From contig NZ_CP136921.1 of assembly GCF_033100095.1 (NCBI RefSeq), positions 466,501 to 530,500 of the forward strand: a DNA stretch of 64,000 nt, written 5' to 3'. Numbering within the stretch: the first letter of the stretch is position 1; every line of letters begins with the position of its first letter. The DNA is from Diaphorobacter limosus (GTDB lineage Bacteria; Pseudomonadota; Gammaproteobacteria; Burkholderiales; Burkholderiaceae_C). Positions 1 through 9,164 of the stretch are shown here, in pieces. Both the position numbers and the translations under genes were made by a program. The notes beneath the pieces are model-generated. The model was not told where the DNA came from. It searched no databases and worked only from the letters and a program-made list of their open reading frames with translations.

Positions 1-1151
<1,151 letters not shown>

Positions 1152-1379
1152 AGAAGAAGGCGCGTACGACAGGGCGAAAGGGTCATTTTAGGCGCAAGCG
1201 CCTGTCGCAACTTCGCAACATATAGCGCCAAATGCGCGTTCGTCTTACGTTTCGCGGACATTGCCAGGGCGTTTTCGCCAATGACGTATGGCACAATCAA
1301 TTCAACGTTTTTGGTGATGGTCACTGATCACGTCCCTGATTCGCAGCGCGGCTGCGCCTTAATCCCCAAGAGGAGAACC

Positions 1380-2045
1380 ATGAAGAAACTGAACAAAGTG
1401 GCTATGTTGTTGGCCTCCGCCGTGCTCGCAACCTCGGCAGTCGCACAAGTCAAGGCCGCCGACGGCGGCAAGGTCGTCGACAACTGGCAGAACGGCTCTG
1501 GCGAGCTGGTCTGGAAGAACGGCACCAACGAACTGTGCTGGCGCGATGCCAACTGGACGCCTGCCACTGCCGCTGAAGGTTGCGACGGTGCCCTGGTGAA
1601 GGCCGCTCCAGCCGCTGCACCGGCTCCCGCACCTGCGCCCGCTCCGGCCGCTGCCGCTCCCGCTGCTCCCAAGCCCGCTCCTGCAGCTGCCAGCAAGGTG
1701 ACTTACGCCGCCGATGCTTTCTTCGACTTCGACAAGTCCGTCCTGAAGCCCGAAGGCAAGGCCAAGCTGGACGACCTGGCCTCCAAGGTCAAGGGCATCA
1801 ACCTGGAAGTGATCATCGCCGTGGGCCACACCGACTCCGTCGGTACCGATGCCTACAACCAGAAGCTGTCGGTGCGTCGCGCTGAAGCCGTCAAGGCTTA
1901 CCTGGTGTCCAAGGGCATCGAGAAGAACCGCGTGTACACCGAAGGCAAGGGCGAGAAGCAGCCCGTTGCCGACAACAAGACCAAGGAAGGCCGCGCCAAG
2001 AACCGCCGCGTGGAAATCGAAGTCGTTGGCACCCGTGCCAACTGA
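1380..2045 (+). CDS. ompA: OmpA-family outer membrane protein
   Basis: This 221-residue protein has a signal peptide (MKKLNKVAMLLASAVLATSA, cleavage near AVA-Q) and a short domain with NWQNGSGELVWKNGTNELCW. An Ala/Pro-rich flexible linker follows (about residues 75-105), then a C-terminal OmpA peptidoglycan-binding domain (FFDFDKSVLKPEGK, GHTDSVGTDAYN, LSVRRAEAVKAYL, KNRRVEIEV). It should sit in the outer membrane or periplasm and anchor it to peptidoglycan. It lacks a full eight-strand barrel domain, so it is closer to the short OmpA/Pal-like proteins found next to gyrA in Burkholderiales. The ATG at 1380 follows an AGGAG box (1370-1374) at good spacing. An intrinsic terminator follows immediately, so the gene is probably monocistronic. 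Confidence 0.93.
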   Translation: MKKLNKVAMLLASAVLATSAVAQVKAADGGKVVDNWQNGSGELVWKNGTNELCWRDANWTPATAAEGCDGALVKAAPAAAPAPAPAPAPAAAAPAAPKPAPAAASKVTYAADAFFDFDKSVLKPEGKAKLDDLASKVKGINLEVIIAVGHTDSVGTDAYNQKLSVRRAEAVKAYLVSKGIEKNRVYTEGKGEKQPVADNKTKEGRAKNRRVEIEVVGTRAN

Positions 2046-2062
2046 TCTCTCTGACGGTCAGA

Positions 2063-2089
2063 AAAAGCCCCGGCGACGGGGCTTTTTTT
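2063..2089 (+). terminator. Rho-independent terminator after ompA
   Basis: A GC-rich stem (AAAGCCCCG / CGGGGCTTT around the loop GCGA) followed by a run of T lies 18 bases past the ompA stop. Confidence 0.9.
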
Positions 2090-2123
2090 ATGGCCCAAGC
2101 AGTACCAATGGGACAATGAGCGC

Positions 2124-2837
2124 ATGAGCGAATCCGTAAATGCCGATCCGGCCGAACTGGCAAAATTCTCAGAGTTGGCGCATCGCTGGTGGGATCCCGA
2201 TAGTGAGTTCCGCCCCCTGCACCAGATCAACCCACTGCGCCTGGACTGGATCAACCAACTGTCGCCACTTGAGGGGCAGCGGGTTCTTGATGTTGGCTGC
2301 GGCGGCGGCATTCTTTCCGATTCCATGGCCCGCAAAGGCGCTGATGTATTGGGAATCGACCTGGCGACCAAAGCATTGCGTGTAGCGCGCTTGCATGCAC
2401 TGGAGGCGCAGACGACGCGCATCCAGTATCGTGAGATCAGTGCAGAAGCATTGGCCGATGAGGTACCCGCCTCGTTCGATACCGTAACCTGCATGGAGAT
2501 GCTCGAGCATGTCCCCGACCCACAGTCTGTGGTGAGCGCTTGTGCTCGTCTCGTCAAGCCCGGTGGATGGGTGTTTTTCTCCACCATCAATCGCAATCCC
2601 AAGGCGTTTGCGCTGGCTATCGTTGGTGCAGAGTACCTGCTGAAGATGTTGCCACGGGGCACGCATGAATATGCAAAGTTCATTCAGCCGAGTGAACTGG
2701 CAGCGGCTTGTCGCCATGCGGGACTTGACGTGCTGCATACGCGTGGCATGCAATACAACCCGGTCACTGGACGCTATTGGCTCAGCGGTGACACCAGCGT
2801 TAACTACCTGTTTGCCACTCGGCGCCCTGTTGCATGA
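2124..2837 (+). CDS. ubiG: Bifunctional 3-demethylubiquinol 3-O-methyltransferase / 2-polyprenyl-6-hydroxyphenol methylase
   Basis: UbiG carries out both O-methylation steps of ubiquinone biosynthesis using S-adenosylmethionine. The 237-residue product has the family N-terminus (ELAKFSELAHRWWDPDSEF, LHQINPLRLDWI), SAM motif I (VLDVGCGGGILSDSMA, about residues 55-70), the acidic loop (LGIDLATKALRVAR) and the post-motif EMLEHVPDP. The full family length is present. It overlaps gph by four bases (ATGA), so the two are translationally coupled, an arrangement common in Burkholderiales. Confidence 0.97.
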   Translation: MSESVNADPAELAKFSELAHRWWDPDSEFRPLHQINPLRLDWINQLSPLEGQRVLDVGCGGGILSDSMARKGADVLGIDLATKALRVARLHALEAQTTRIQYREISAEALADEVPASFDTVTCMEMLEHVPDPQSVVSACARLVKPGGWVFFSTINRNPKAFALAIVGAEYLLKMLPRGTHEYAKFIQPSELAAACRHAGLDVLHTRGMQYNPVTGRYWLSGDTSVNYLFATRRPVA

Positions 2838-3511
2838 CCACGAAGCAGTTTCCCCTCGTGCGCGCTGTTCTGTTCGACCTGGACGGGACATTGATTGACA
2901 GTGCTCCAGATCTTGGCGCTGCGGCCGACCGGCTGCGCACGGATCGCGGTCTTGAATCTTTGCCGCTGCATGCCTATCGCCCCCTGGCCGGCACCGGTGC
3001 GCGAGGTATGCTTTCGGTAGCCTTTGGCATAACCCCGGAACATCCAGACTTTCCCGGTTTGCGAGAGGAGTTCTTTTCCAACTACGAGCGTTGCATTCAC
3101 GAGCGTACTGAAGTGTTTGCAGGCGTTCCTGAACTCGTTGCCACGCTGACACAACAGTCCATGAAATGGGGCGTGGTCACGAACAAGATGACCCGCTTCA
3201 CGTCGCTGATTGCGCAGCGGGTAGCCCTTTTTGGGGATGCGGGCGCCATTGTCAGTGGGGACAGCACACCTTACTCCAAACCACATCCTGCACCGCTGTT
3301 TGCGGCAGCGGAGCAGCTGGGGTTGGAGCCCCATGAATGTATCTACGTAGGTGATGACGAGCGTGACATACAGGCTGGTCGAGCTGCCGGAATGGGCACG
3401 GTTGCCGCCATGTATGGCTACCTGGGCACTGGAGCGATGCCGGCCGGCTGGGGAGCTGATGCCATGATTTATTCCCCGCTTGACCTCTTGAAATTGCTCA
3501 AGTCGCACTAA
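2834..3511 (+). CDS. gph: Phosphoglycolate phosphatase (HAD superfamily)
   Basis: Gph dephosphorylates 2-phosphoglycolate, a product of DNA 3'-end repair and of photorespiration-like side reactions. The 225-residue protein has HAD motif I (LFDLDGTLIDSAPDL, nucleophile Asp near residue 16), motif II (WGVVTNK), the motif III lysine (SKPHPAPL) and motif IV (YVGDDERDIQAGRAAG). It starts inside the last codons of ubiG (ATGA overlap). In several Burkholderiales this gene is called gph or mupP; MupP (MurNAc-6-phosphate phosphatase) is the main alternative activity, because the two are close homologues in the same ubiG context. Confidence 0.92.
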   Translation: MTTKQFPLVRAVLFDLDGTLIDSAPDLGAAADRLRTDRGLESLPLHAYRPLAGTGARGMLSVAFGITPEHPDFPGLREEFFSNYERCIHERTEVFAGVPELVATLTQQSMKWGVVTNKMTRFTSLIAQRVALFGDAGAIVSGDSTPYSKPHPAPLFAAAEQLGLEPHECIYVGDDERDIQAGRAAGMGTVAAMYGYLGTGAMPAGWGADAMIYSPLDLLKLLKSH

Positions 3512-3523
3512 AATAGGCCGCAT

Positions 3524-3901
3524 GGGGCTGTCCCGGTTTCGACGTGGGTTCGGAATTGGTGTGGTGCATGTCGAGCTTGAGTGATGCTCGTAAATCTCCA
3601 TTCACTAAAGTAACTGCAAACGACGAACGTTTCGCACTCGCCGCCTAAACCCGGTGAGCCTTGCAACAGCACGCTGATGGGCTGGGCAAGGGGGTAGCAA
3701 TACCTCCCGGCTGCAAGGGAATTTACATCAGCTGGCCTCTAGCCGGGTACCTTGGCCTGGGGCGAGATCCAAGGGTACTGGTTTTCCGTAGAGCGTGCGT
3801 CTGCGCGATACGGGAGACGAGATTCAAATCAGAACGCTAAACATGTAGATCTGCTCAAGGAAGGCTTGCGGACGCGGGTTCAATTCCCGCCAGCTCCACC
3901 A
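3524..3901 (+). ncRNA. ssrA: tmRNA (ribosome rescue RNA)
   Basis: The 5' end GGGGCTG pairs with the 3' end CAGCTCCACCA to form the tRNA-like acceptor arm, and the T arm GGTTCAATTCCCGCC lies just before it. The tag reading frame (3616-3648) encodes ANDERFALAA followed by TAA, with resume codon GCA; the ALAA end is the protease degron. tmRNA releases stalled ribosomes together with SmpB. Its 3' end is a frequent attachment site for integrative elements, and a disrupted P4-type integrase does lie downstream here. Confidence 0.98.
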
Positions 3902-3907
3902 ATACCC

Positions 3908-3941
3908 AAAATCCCAACCCTCATCGGTTGGGATTTTTTTT
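3908..3941 (+). terminator. Rho-independent terminator after ssrA
   Basis: The stem AATCCCAACC / GGTTGGGATT with a short loop is followed by eight T residues, directly behind the tmRNA 3' end. Confidence 0.9.
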
Positions 3942-4144
3942 GCCCGTTCCCCCAGTGTTGGCGCGGTTTCCGGGCCTGGCCTCGCGAGCGCCCCCCCTGC
4001 GAAGGCGGCGTTTTTGCCCCCGCCGACGCCTCCCTGTTCTCCGTTTGTTGACGCCGACCGAAAACTGAGCCACTTTTTGCGGTGATGCCGACGCAAATTT
4101 GAGCCAGGTGTTTTACCTACCCTGCTGCATTTTTGAGCAGGGGA

Positions 4145-5686
4145 ATGAAGAAGGTGATCACCATGGACATGATTGGCAAGATCAGGCGGATGCACCGCCG
4201 GGACAAGAAGACGAAGAGGCAGATATCGAGGGAGACGGGGCTATCGAGGAACACGGTGGCCAAGTGGCTCGATGTTGAGTCGCTCGAGCCCAAGTACCGC
4301 CGGGAGGCGGTCAAGACCACGAAGCTGTCGGCCTATGAGGCCGAACTCACACAAGCGTTGAAGGCCGATGCCAGGCGGCCCAAGAAGGAGCGGCGCACGG
4401 CCAAGGCGCTGTTTGCGCAGATCAAGGCGGCCGGATACGAGGGTGGGTACACACGGGTGACGGACTTCATCCGCAAGTGGCGCCAAGGCAAAGGCCAGGG
4501 CGATGCAGCCAAGGCTTTCGTGCCCCTGACGTTCGAGCTGGGCGAGGCCTTCCAGTTCGACTGGAGCGAAGACGGGCTGGTGATCGGTGGGGTGTACTAC
4601 CGGCTGCAGGTCTCGCACATGTTGCTGTGCGCCAGCGGCGCGTTCTGGCTGGTGGCCTACCCCAGCCAGGGCCACGAGATGCTGTTCGATGCCCACACCC
4701 GCAGCTTTGAGGCCCTGGGCGGCGTGGCGCGCCGGGGCATTTACGACAATATGAAGACGGCCGTTGACAAGGTCAAGAAGGGCAAGGGCCGCGTGGTCAA
4801 CGCCCGCTTTGCCGCCATGTGCGCGCACTACCTGTTCGATGCGGACTTTTGCAACCGCGCCAGCGGCTGGGAGAAGGGGCGCGTGGAGAAGGACGTGCAG
4901 GACAGTCGCAGGCGCATCTGGCTGGAGGCCGGGCAGCGGCGCTTTGGCAGCTTTGCCGAACTCAACGCCTGGCTGGGCGAGCGCTGCCGGGCCCTGTGGC
5001 AGGAGTTGCGCCACCCGCAGCACAAAGAATTCAGCATCGCTGAGATGCTCGAACTCGAGCAAGAGCACCTCATGCCCATGCCTGCGGCGTTTGACGGCTA
5101 CGTCGAGCACCCGGTGCGGGTCAGCAGCACCTGCCTGGTGACAGTGGCGCGCAACCGCTACTCGGTGCCCTGTGAATGGGCAGGGCAGATGGTCAGCACG
5201 CACCTGTACCCGGCGCAGATCGTGGTGGTGGCCGGCGATACCGTGGTGGCCACGCACGAGCGCCTGAGCGAGCGCAACCAGACACGCTACGACTGGCAGC
5301 ACTACGTGCCACTGATCGAGCGCAAGCCAGGGGCGCTGCGCAACGGCGCTCCGTTTGCCGATCTGCCCGACCCCTTGCAACGCATGCGGCGCGCCCTGCT
5401 GCATCAGGACGGCGGCGACAAGGTCATGGCGCAGGTGCTGGCCGAAGTGCCCAAGCAAGGGCTGGACGCGGTACTGGTGGCGGTGGAGCTGGCGCTGCAG
5501 AGCGCCCCACCCTCAGGGCGGGTGAGCTGCGAACACGTCATCAACGTGCTGGCACGCTTGCAGGCACAGCCCCTGCCCGAGACAGTTGCGACCATCCTGC
5601 AGGTGAGCCAGGCCCCCCTGGCCGACACGGCACGCTACGACAGCCTGCGCACAGACATTGTCGTGCAGGAGGCCGATCATGCGTGA
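4145..5686 (+). CDS. istA: IS21-family transposase IstA (copy 1)
   Basis: This 513-residue DDE transposase begins MKKVITMDMIGKIRRMHRRD. It has an N-terminal helix-turn-helix (KRQISRETGLSRNTVAKWL), an rve catalytic core (FQFDWSEDGLVIGG with the first Asp; GIYDNMKTAVDKV with the second) and a Mu-type C-terminal domain. It acts with the ATPase IstB to insert the element. Compared with copy 2 it lacks one codon (GAG, giving WLDVES instead of WLDEVES). The start is taken at 4145, after a GGGGA box, rather than the TTG at 4133. It overlaps istB by eight bases. Confidence 0.92.
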   Translation: MKKVITMDMIGKIRRMHRRDKKTKRQISRETGLSRNTVAKWLDVESLEPKYRREAVKTTKLSAYEAELTQALKADARRPKKERRTAKALFAQIKAAGYEGGYTRVTDFIRKWRQGKGQGDAAKAFVPLTFELGEAFQFDWSEDGLVIGGVYYRLQVSHMLLCASGAFWLVAYPSQGHEMLFDAHTRSFEALGGVARRGIYDNMKTAVDKVKKGKGRVVNARFAAMCAHYLFDADFCNRASGWEKGRVEKDVQDSRRRIWLEAGQRRFGSFAELNAWLGERCRALWQELRHPQHKEFSIAEMLELEQEHLMPMPAAFDGYVEHPVRVSSTCLVTVARNRYSVPCEWAGQMVSTHLYPAQIVVVAGDTVVATHERLSERNQTRYDWQHYVPLIERKPGALRNGAPFADLPDPLQRMRRALLHQDGGDKVMAQVLAEVPKQGLDAVLVAVELALQSAPPSGRVSCEHVINVLARLQAQPLPETVATILQVSQAPLADTARYDSLRTDIVVQEADHA

Positions 5687-6180
5687 GTTGGACAAAGAGC
5701 TCAAAGAGCTGCGCCTGTATGGCATGGCGGGGGCCTGGGAGGATCTGGTCAAGCAAGGCGGTCATGCGACATGGGAGGCTCGCGCTGGTTGCTGGAGCAC
5801 CTGCTGCAGGCCGAGGCGGCGACCGTGCCATGCGCTCGATCAGCTACCAGATGCACACGGCCAAGTTCCCTGTGCACCGCGACCTGGCGGGCTTTGACTT
5901 CGAGTGCTCGCCGGTGGGCAGAAAGCTGATCGAACAGCTCGCAGGCATGGCGTTCACCGAGCAGGCGCACAACGTGGTGCTGGTAGGTGGCCCCGGCACG
6001 GGCAAGACGCACCTGGCCACGGCCATCGGCGTGGCGGGCATCACGCGCCATGGCTCACGGGTGCGGTTTTACTCCACAGTGGATCTGGTCAACGCGCTGG
6101 AGCAGGAGAAGGCCCAGGGCAAGGCGGGGCGCATCGCAGCGAGCTTGCAGCGCATGGATCTGGTCATCCTCGATGAACTG

Positions 6181-6230
6181 GGGAGTGTCAGGATTTCTGT
6201 GTGTGAGGCTGTTGAATCCGTCACTCAATC
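6181..6230 (-). mobile_element. 50-bp left terminal fragment of IS256-family copy B
   Basis: GGGAGTGTCAGG through CACTCAATC repeats the terminal 50 bases of the other IS256 copies. It is the outer tip of copy B, whose remainder starts at 9165. It sits directly after the istB target CGATGAACT, with one extra G. Confidence 0.85.
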
Positions 6231-6231
6231 T

Positions 6232-7624
6232 GGGAGTGTCAGGATTTCTGTGTGTGAGGCTGTTGAATCCGTCACTCAATCGTGAGGCGGTTTGGTGATC
6301 TTACTGGCCCGATCTGGTAAATCGGTCCTCGTAGAGGATCGCAAATTGGTTCATCGCTGATTTCCAGTGGTTGGCCGCCCGCCCCCAGTCCGCGGTGATG
6401 TTGCGCAGCGCCAGCCAGATCAGCTTGGTGGCCGCCTCGTCGCTGGGGAAGTGGCCGCGCGTTTTGATGATCTTGCGCAGCCGTGCGTTCACGCTCTCGA
6501 TGGCGTTGGTGGTGTAGATCACGCGCCGCACCTCGGGCGGGAAGGCGAAGAACGGGATGACCTTGTCCCAGGCCCGGCGCCAGGCGCTGACCACGGTCGG
6601 GAACCGCTGCCCCCAGGGGCCGGCCGCAAACGCATCCAACTCGGCCTCGGCCGCCTCGGCGCTCACCGCGGTGTAGATGGGTTTGATGGCTGCGGCCAGC
6701 GCCTTGCGGTCTTTCCATGACGCAAAGTCCAGGCCACCCCGGATCAGGTGCACGATGCAGGTCTGCAGCGTCGTCGCCGGGAACACTGCGCCCAGCGCCT
6801 CTGGCATGCCCTTGAGGCCGTCGGTGACGGCAATCAGGATGTCCTGCACCCCGCGCGTCTTCAGATCGTTGAAGACCTTCATCCAGAACTTCGCCCCCTC
6901 GGTGTTCTCGATCCAGATTCCCAGGATGTCGCGCGAGCCGTCAGGCAGTACGCCCAGCGCCAGGTAGACGGCCTTGGAGCGCACCACCGCATCCTCGCGA
7001 ATCTTGACCCGCAGCGCATCGAAGAACACCACCGGGTACATCGCCTCCAGCGGCCGTGTCTGCCAGGCCGTGACCTCGCCCATCACCTCATCGGTGACAC
7101 GGCTGATGAGCTCGGGCGAGACGTCCACCGAGTACATCTCAGCCAGGAAACCCTGGATCTCGCGCACCGTCATGCCGCGTGCGTACATGGCGATGATCTT
7201 GTCGTCGAAACCCGTAAAGCGCCGCTCGTGCTTGCCAATGAGCTGCGGCTCGAAGCTGCCTTCGCGATCGCGTGGGACATCGATGCGCAGCGCCCCCACA
7301 TCGGTCAGTACGGTCTTGGTGCTCTTGCCGTTGCGGTGGTTGGCTGATCCGCCTGTGGGCTTGGCTTGGCCGGGCGCATAGCCTAGGTGATGACTCATCT
7401 CGGCGCCCAGCGCCCGCTCAAGAATTGACTTCTTGAACTGATCGAACAGCCCTTGGACTTGGCCCGGCGTCATGGGCCCGGTCACCAGCTGGTCAAGCAG
7501 CTCGGCCGGGATGTGAAATTGCGGCTGTGCCGCCTGGTCCGCCAAAGCGGTGGGTTTGGTCTTGCGTGGCATTCATGCTCCTTGTCGACATGCTATGCCT
7601 CACACACAAAATTTCTGACAAGCT
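6232..7624 (-). mobile_element. IS256-family element, copy A
   Basis: The element is 1393 bp with ends GGGAGTGTCAG and (on the complement) AGCTTGTCAG, and encodes one transposase on the complement. The flanks are ACTCAATCT (6223-6231) and CCTCAATCT (7625-7633), a near-perfect 9-bp target duplication. This places the insertion at the junction between the tip of copy B and the IS110-type element. It shares GFLAEMYSV with copy D, whereas B and C read GFLAQMYSV, so A and D form one lineage. Confidence 0.9.
6301..7572 (-). CDS. IS256-family (mutator-type) transposase, copy A
   Basis: This 423-residue DDE transposase begins [13 protein letters not shown]. Its catalytic region includes [13 protein letters not shown] (first Asp), [13 protein letters not shown] (second Asp) and [15 protein letters not shown] (Glu). 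IS256 enzymes move DNA by copy-out/paste-in through a circular intermediate and make 8-9 bp target duplications, as seen here. The frame is complete, so the protein could be active and could drive the other copies in trans. Confidence 0.95.
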   Translation of the reverse strand: MPRKTKPTALADQAAQPQFHIPAELLDQLVTGPMTPGQVQGLFDQFKKSILERALGAEMSHHLGYAPGQAKPTGGSANHRNGKSTKTVLTDVGALRIDVPRDREGSFEPQLIGKHERRFTGFDDKIIAMYARGMTVREIQGFLAEMYSVDVSPELISRVTDEVMGEVTAWQTRPLEAMYPVVFFDALRVKIREDAVVRSKAVYLALGVLPDGSRDILGIWIENTEGAKFWMKVFNDLKTRGVQDILIAVTDGLKGMPEALGAVFPATTLQTCIVHLIRGGLDFASWKDRKALAAAIKPIYTAVSAEAAEAELDAFAAGPWGQRFPTVVSAWRRAWDKVIPFFAFPPEVRRVIYTTNAIESVNARLRKIIKTRGHFPSDEAATKLIWLALRNITADWGRAANHWKSAMNQFAILYEDRFTRSGQ

Positions 7625-7632
7625 CCTCAATC

Positions 7633-8017
7633 TACAAGGGCTTCCCCACCTTTGCAAGCAATACCTCTCCCTGGGTTGATCGCACAGCGATCAACCCAGG
7701 CATGGTTTTCGTCAATTTCAGATCAGCTCCCAGCCTTGTGCATGCAGCGCGTCGATGCTTCTTGGCAAACGGTGCGGACGGCGTGACTACAAACGGTCAT
7801 TACGCTGCCTTCTGGTTGGCAGCAAACCCTGATGAAAGACGCGCGCCGGGGGCTCCATTCGTTAGTCGGGCTTTGGGATGGCTCCCATGAGTCCCCTTGA
7901 GTTAACCGAGCATTCCCCGGCGCAGGTCCTTGCCTTTTGCACATCAACGACTGCCTTCACGCGGCGGATTTCTGATCTGTCAGCTTGTTCTGGTGTCTGT
8001 TGCGTAGCCGGCCCAGC
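7633..8017 (-). ncRNA. Noncoding arm of the IS110/IS1111 element; candidate guide (seek/bridge) RNA region
   Basis: These 385 bases downstream of the transposase hold no convincing gene. They contain a perfect 14-bp inverted repeat with a 3-base loop (7670-7700, CCTGGGTTGATCGC / GCGATCAACCCAGG). In IS1111-type elements the target-selecting structured RNA comes from the noncoding region 3' of the transposase. Position and hairpin fit, but the RNA itself is inferred. Confidence 0.45.
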
Positions 8018-9046
8018 TCACGCGGGCATCTTGAAGGCCTCCCCGCGCTGCAGCACGGCCCAGCACATGCGGGCGTTCTTGGCGGCAATGGCCACCACGG
8101 CGCGCCAGTAGCCCCGGCGCTCGGCCAGGCTGCGGGCCCAGCGGCTGATGGGGTCTTGCTTGGGCGTGCGGGTGTTCATGGCAGCGGCAAGCACCGCTCT
8201 GGCTCCCATCACCAGCAGGCTGCGCAGGTAGGCGTCTCCGGCTTTGGTGATGCGTCCCAATCTCTGCTTGCCGCCCGAGCTGTATTGCCCGGGCACCAGG
8301 CCCAGCCAGGCGCTGAAGCTGCGCCCGCAGGCGAAGTCGTGGCCATTGCCCACGGTGCTGATGAGTGCCATGGCGGTGGTCTGGCCAATACCGCCGAGTT
8401 GCATCAACTGCTGCGCCTGGGTGCTGTGGCGGGCCATGAGGGCGATGTGGCGGTCGTACTCGGCGATGCGTTCATCAAGCCGGGTGACTTCACTCAAGAG
8501 ATCGCCGATGACAGTGTTGGCCCAGCCGGGCAGCTCTTCGAGGCGTGCCAGCGCTTCACGGCGCACGGTGGCGGCTTTGAGGGGCAGCACCAGCCCCAAC
8601 TCCGAGAGCAGACCCCGAATGCGGTTGAGCGTGGCGGTGCGTTGTTCCACGAATCCCTGGCGGGTGCGGTGCACCATGAGCTGGCCTTGCTGCTCGATGC
8701 TCTTGTGGGGCACGAAACGCATCTGGGGGCGGGTGACGGCTTCGCAGATCGCTGCGGCATCGGCCGCGTCGTTCTTGCCGCGTTTGCCCGAGAGGCGGTA
8801 GGGGGCGACGAACTTGGGGGCCATCAGCCGCACGGTGTGGCCGAGCTTCTCGAATTCCCGGGCCCAGTGGTGGGCGCCGGAGCATGCCTCCATGCCGATC
8901 AGGCACGGGGGCAAGGTGGCGATGAGTTCCAGCAGGTTGCTGCGCGCTACGCTCGGGCGCACGAGGGCTGGCTTGCCTGCCGCATCCACGCCGTGTACGG
9001 CAAAGACGTTCTTTGCCAGGTCGATTCCTACGGTTACGATGGTCAT
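8018..9046 (-). CDS. IS110-family transposase (DEDD recombinase)
   Basis: This 342-residue protein has an N-terminal RuvC-like DEDD domain (VGIDLAKNVFAVHG with Asp, CLIGMEACSGAHHWA with Glu, RGKNDAADAAAICEA with two Asp). A coiled linker follows (residues about 120-190), then the transposase-20 C-terminal domain (LMQLGGIGQTTAMALIS, FACGRSFSAWLGLVPGQYSSGG). The start is the ATG at 9046. Longer open frames upstream run through the element's end and are not used. IS110 enzymes recombine at a 2-bp core guided by an element-encoded RNA. Confidence 0.93.
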   Translation of the reverse strand: MTIVTVGIDLAKNVFAVHGVDAAGKPALVRPSVARSNLLELIATLPPCLIGMEACSGAHHWAREFEKLGHTVRLMAPKFVAPYRLSGKRGKNDAADAAAICEAVTRPQMRFVPHKSIEQQGQLMVHRTRQGFVEQRTATLNRIRGLLSELGLVLPLKAATVRREALARLEELPGWANTVIGDLLSEVTRLDERIAEYDRHIALMARHSTQAQQLMQLGGIGQTTAMALISTVGNGHDFACGRSFSAWLGLVPGQYSSGGKQRLGRITKAGDAYLRSLLVMGARAVLAAAMNTRTPKQDPISRWARSLAERRGYWRAVVAIAAKNARMCWAVLQRGEAFKMPA

Positions 9047-9164
9047 GGACTTCCCCTTCCAATGAAACAAGCGTGTTGATGAGAGATTGCACTTCCCATC
9101 GTGGCACTTTGATGCCGTTCTGCGCAAATGCGCGCTGCGCTTGGGACGGGGAAGTCCCTTTCAT

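Larger units (their letters stand above)
7633..9164 (-). mobile_element. IS110-family element, IS1111-like group
   Basis: The element of about 1.53 kb interrupts IS256 copy B at its nucleotide 50. The uninterrupted sequence, read from copy C, is CACTCAATCGTGAGG; the junctions here are CACTCAATC|TACAAGG and TTTCAT|TCGTGAGG, sharing a 2-base core TC. Subterminal inverted repeats (AAGGGCTTCCCC on the left; AAGGGACTTCCCC on the right complement) and a long noncoding stretch downstream of the transposase (7633-8017) fit the IS1111 group. The exact ends are inferred from comparison with copy C. Confidence 0.8.

Noticed and set aside
3950..4045. A small gene between the ssrA terminator and IS21
   Set aside because: No frame with a start signal or family pattern; only about 100 bases of GC-rich DNA.
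7630..7890. A plus-strand frame in the IS110 noncoding arm containing INPGMVFVN, which recalls aldehyde dehydrogenases
   Set aside because: The match is limited to a few residues, surrounding sequence does not continue the family, and the stretch is within the noncoding arm of the IS110-type element.
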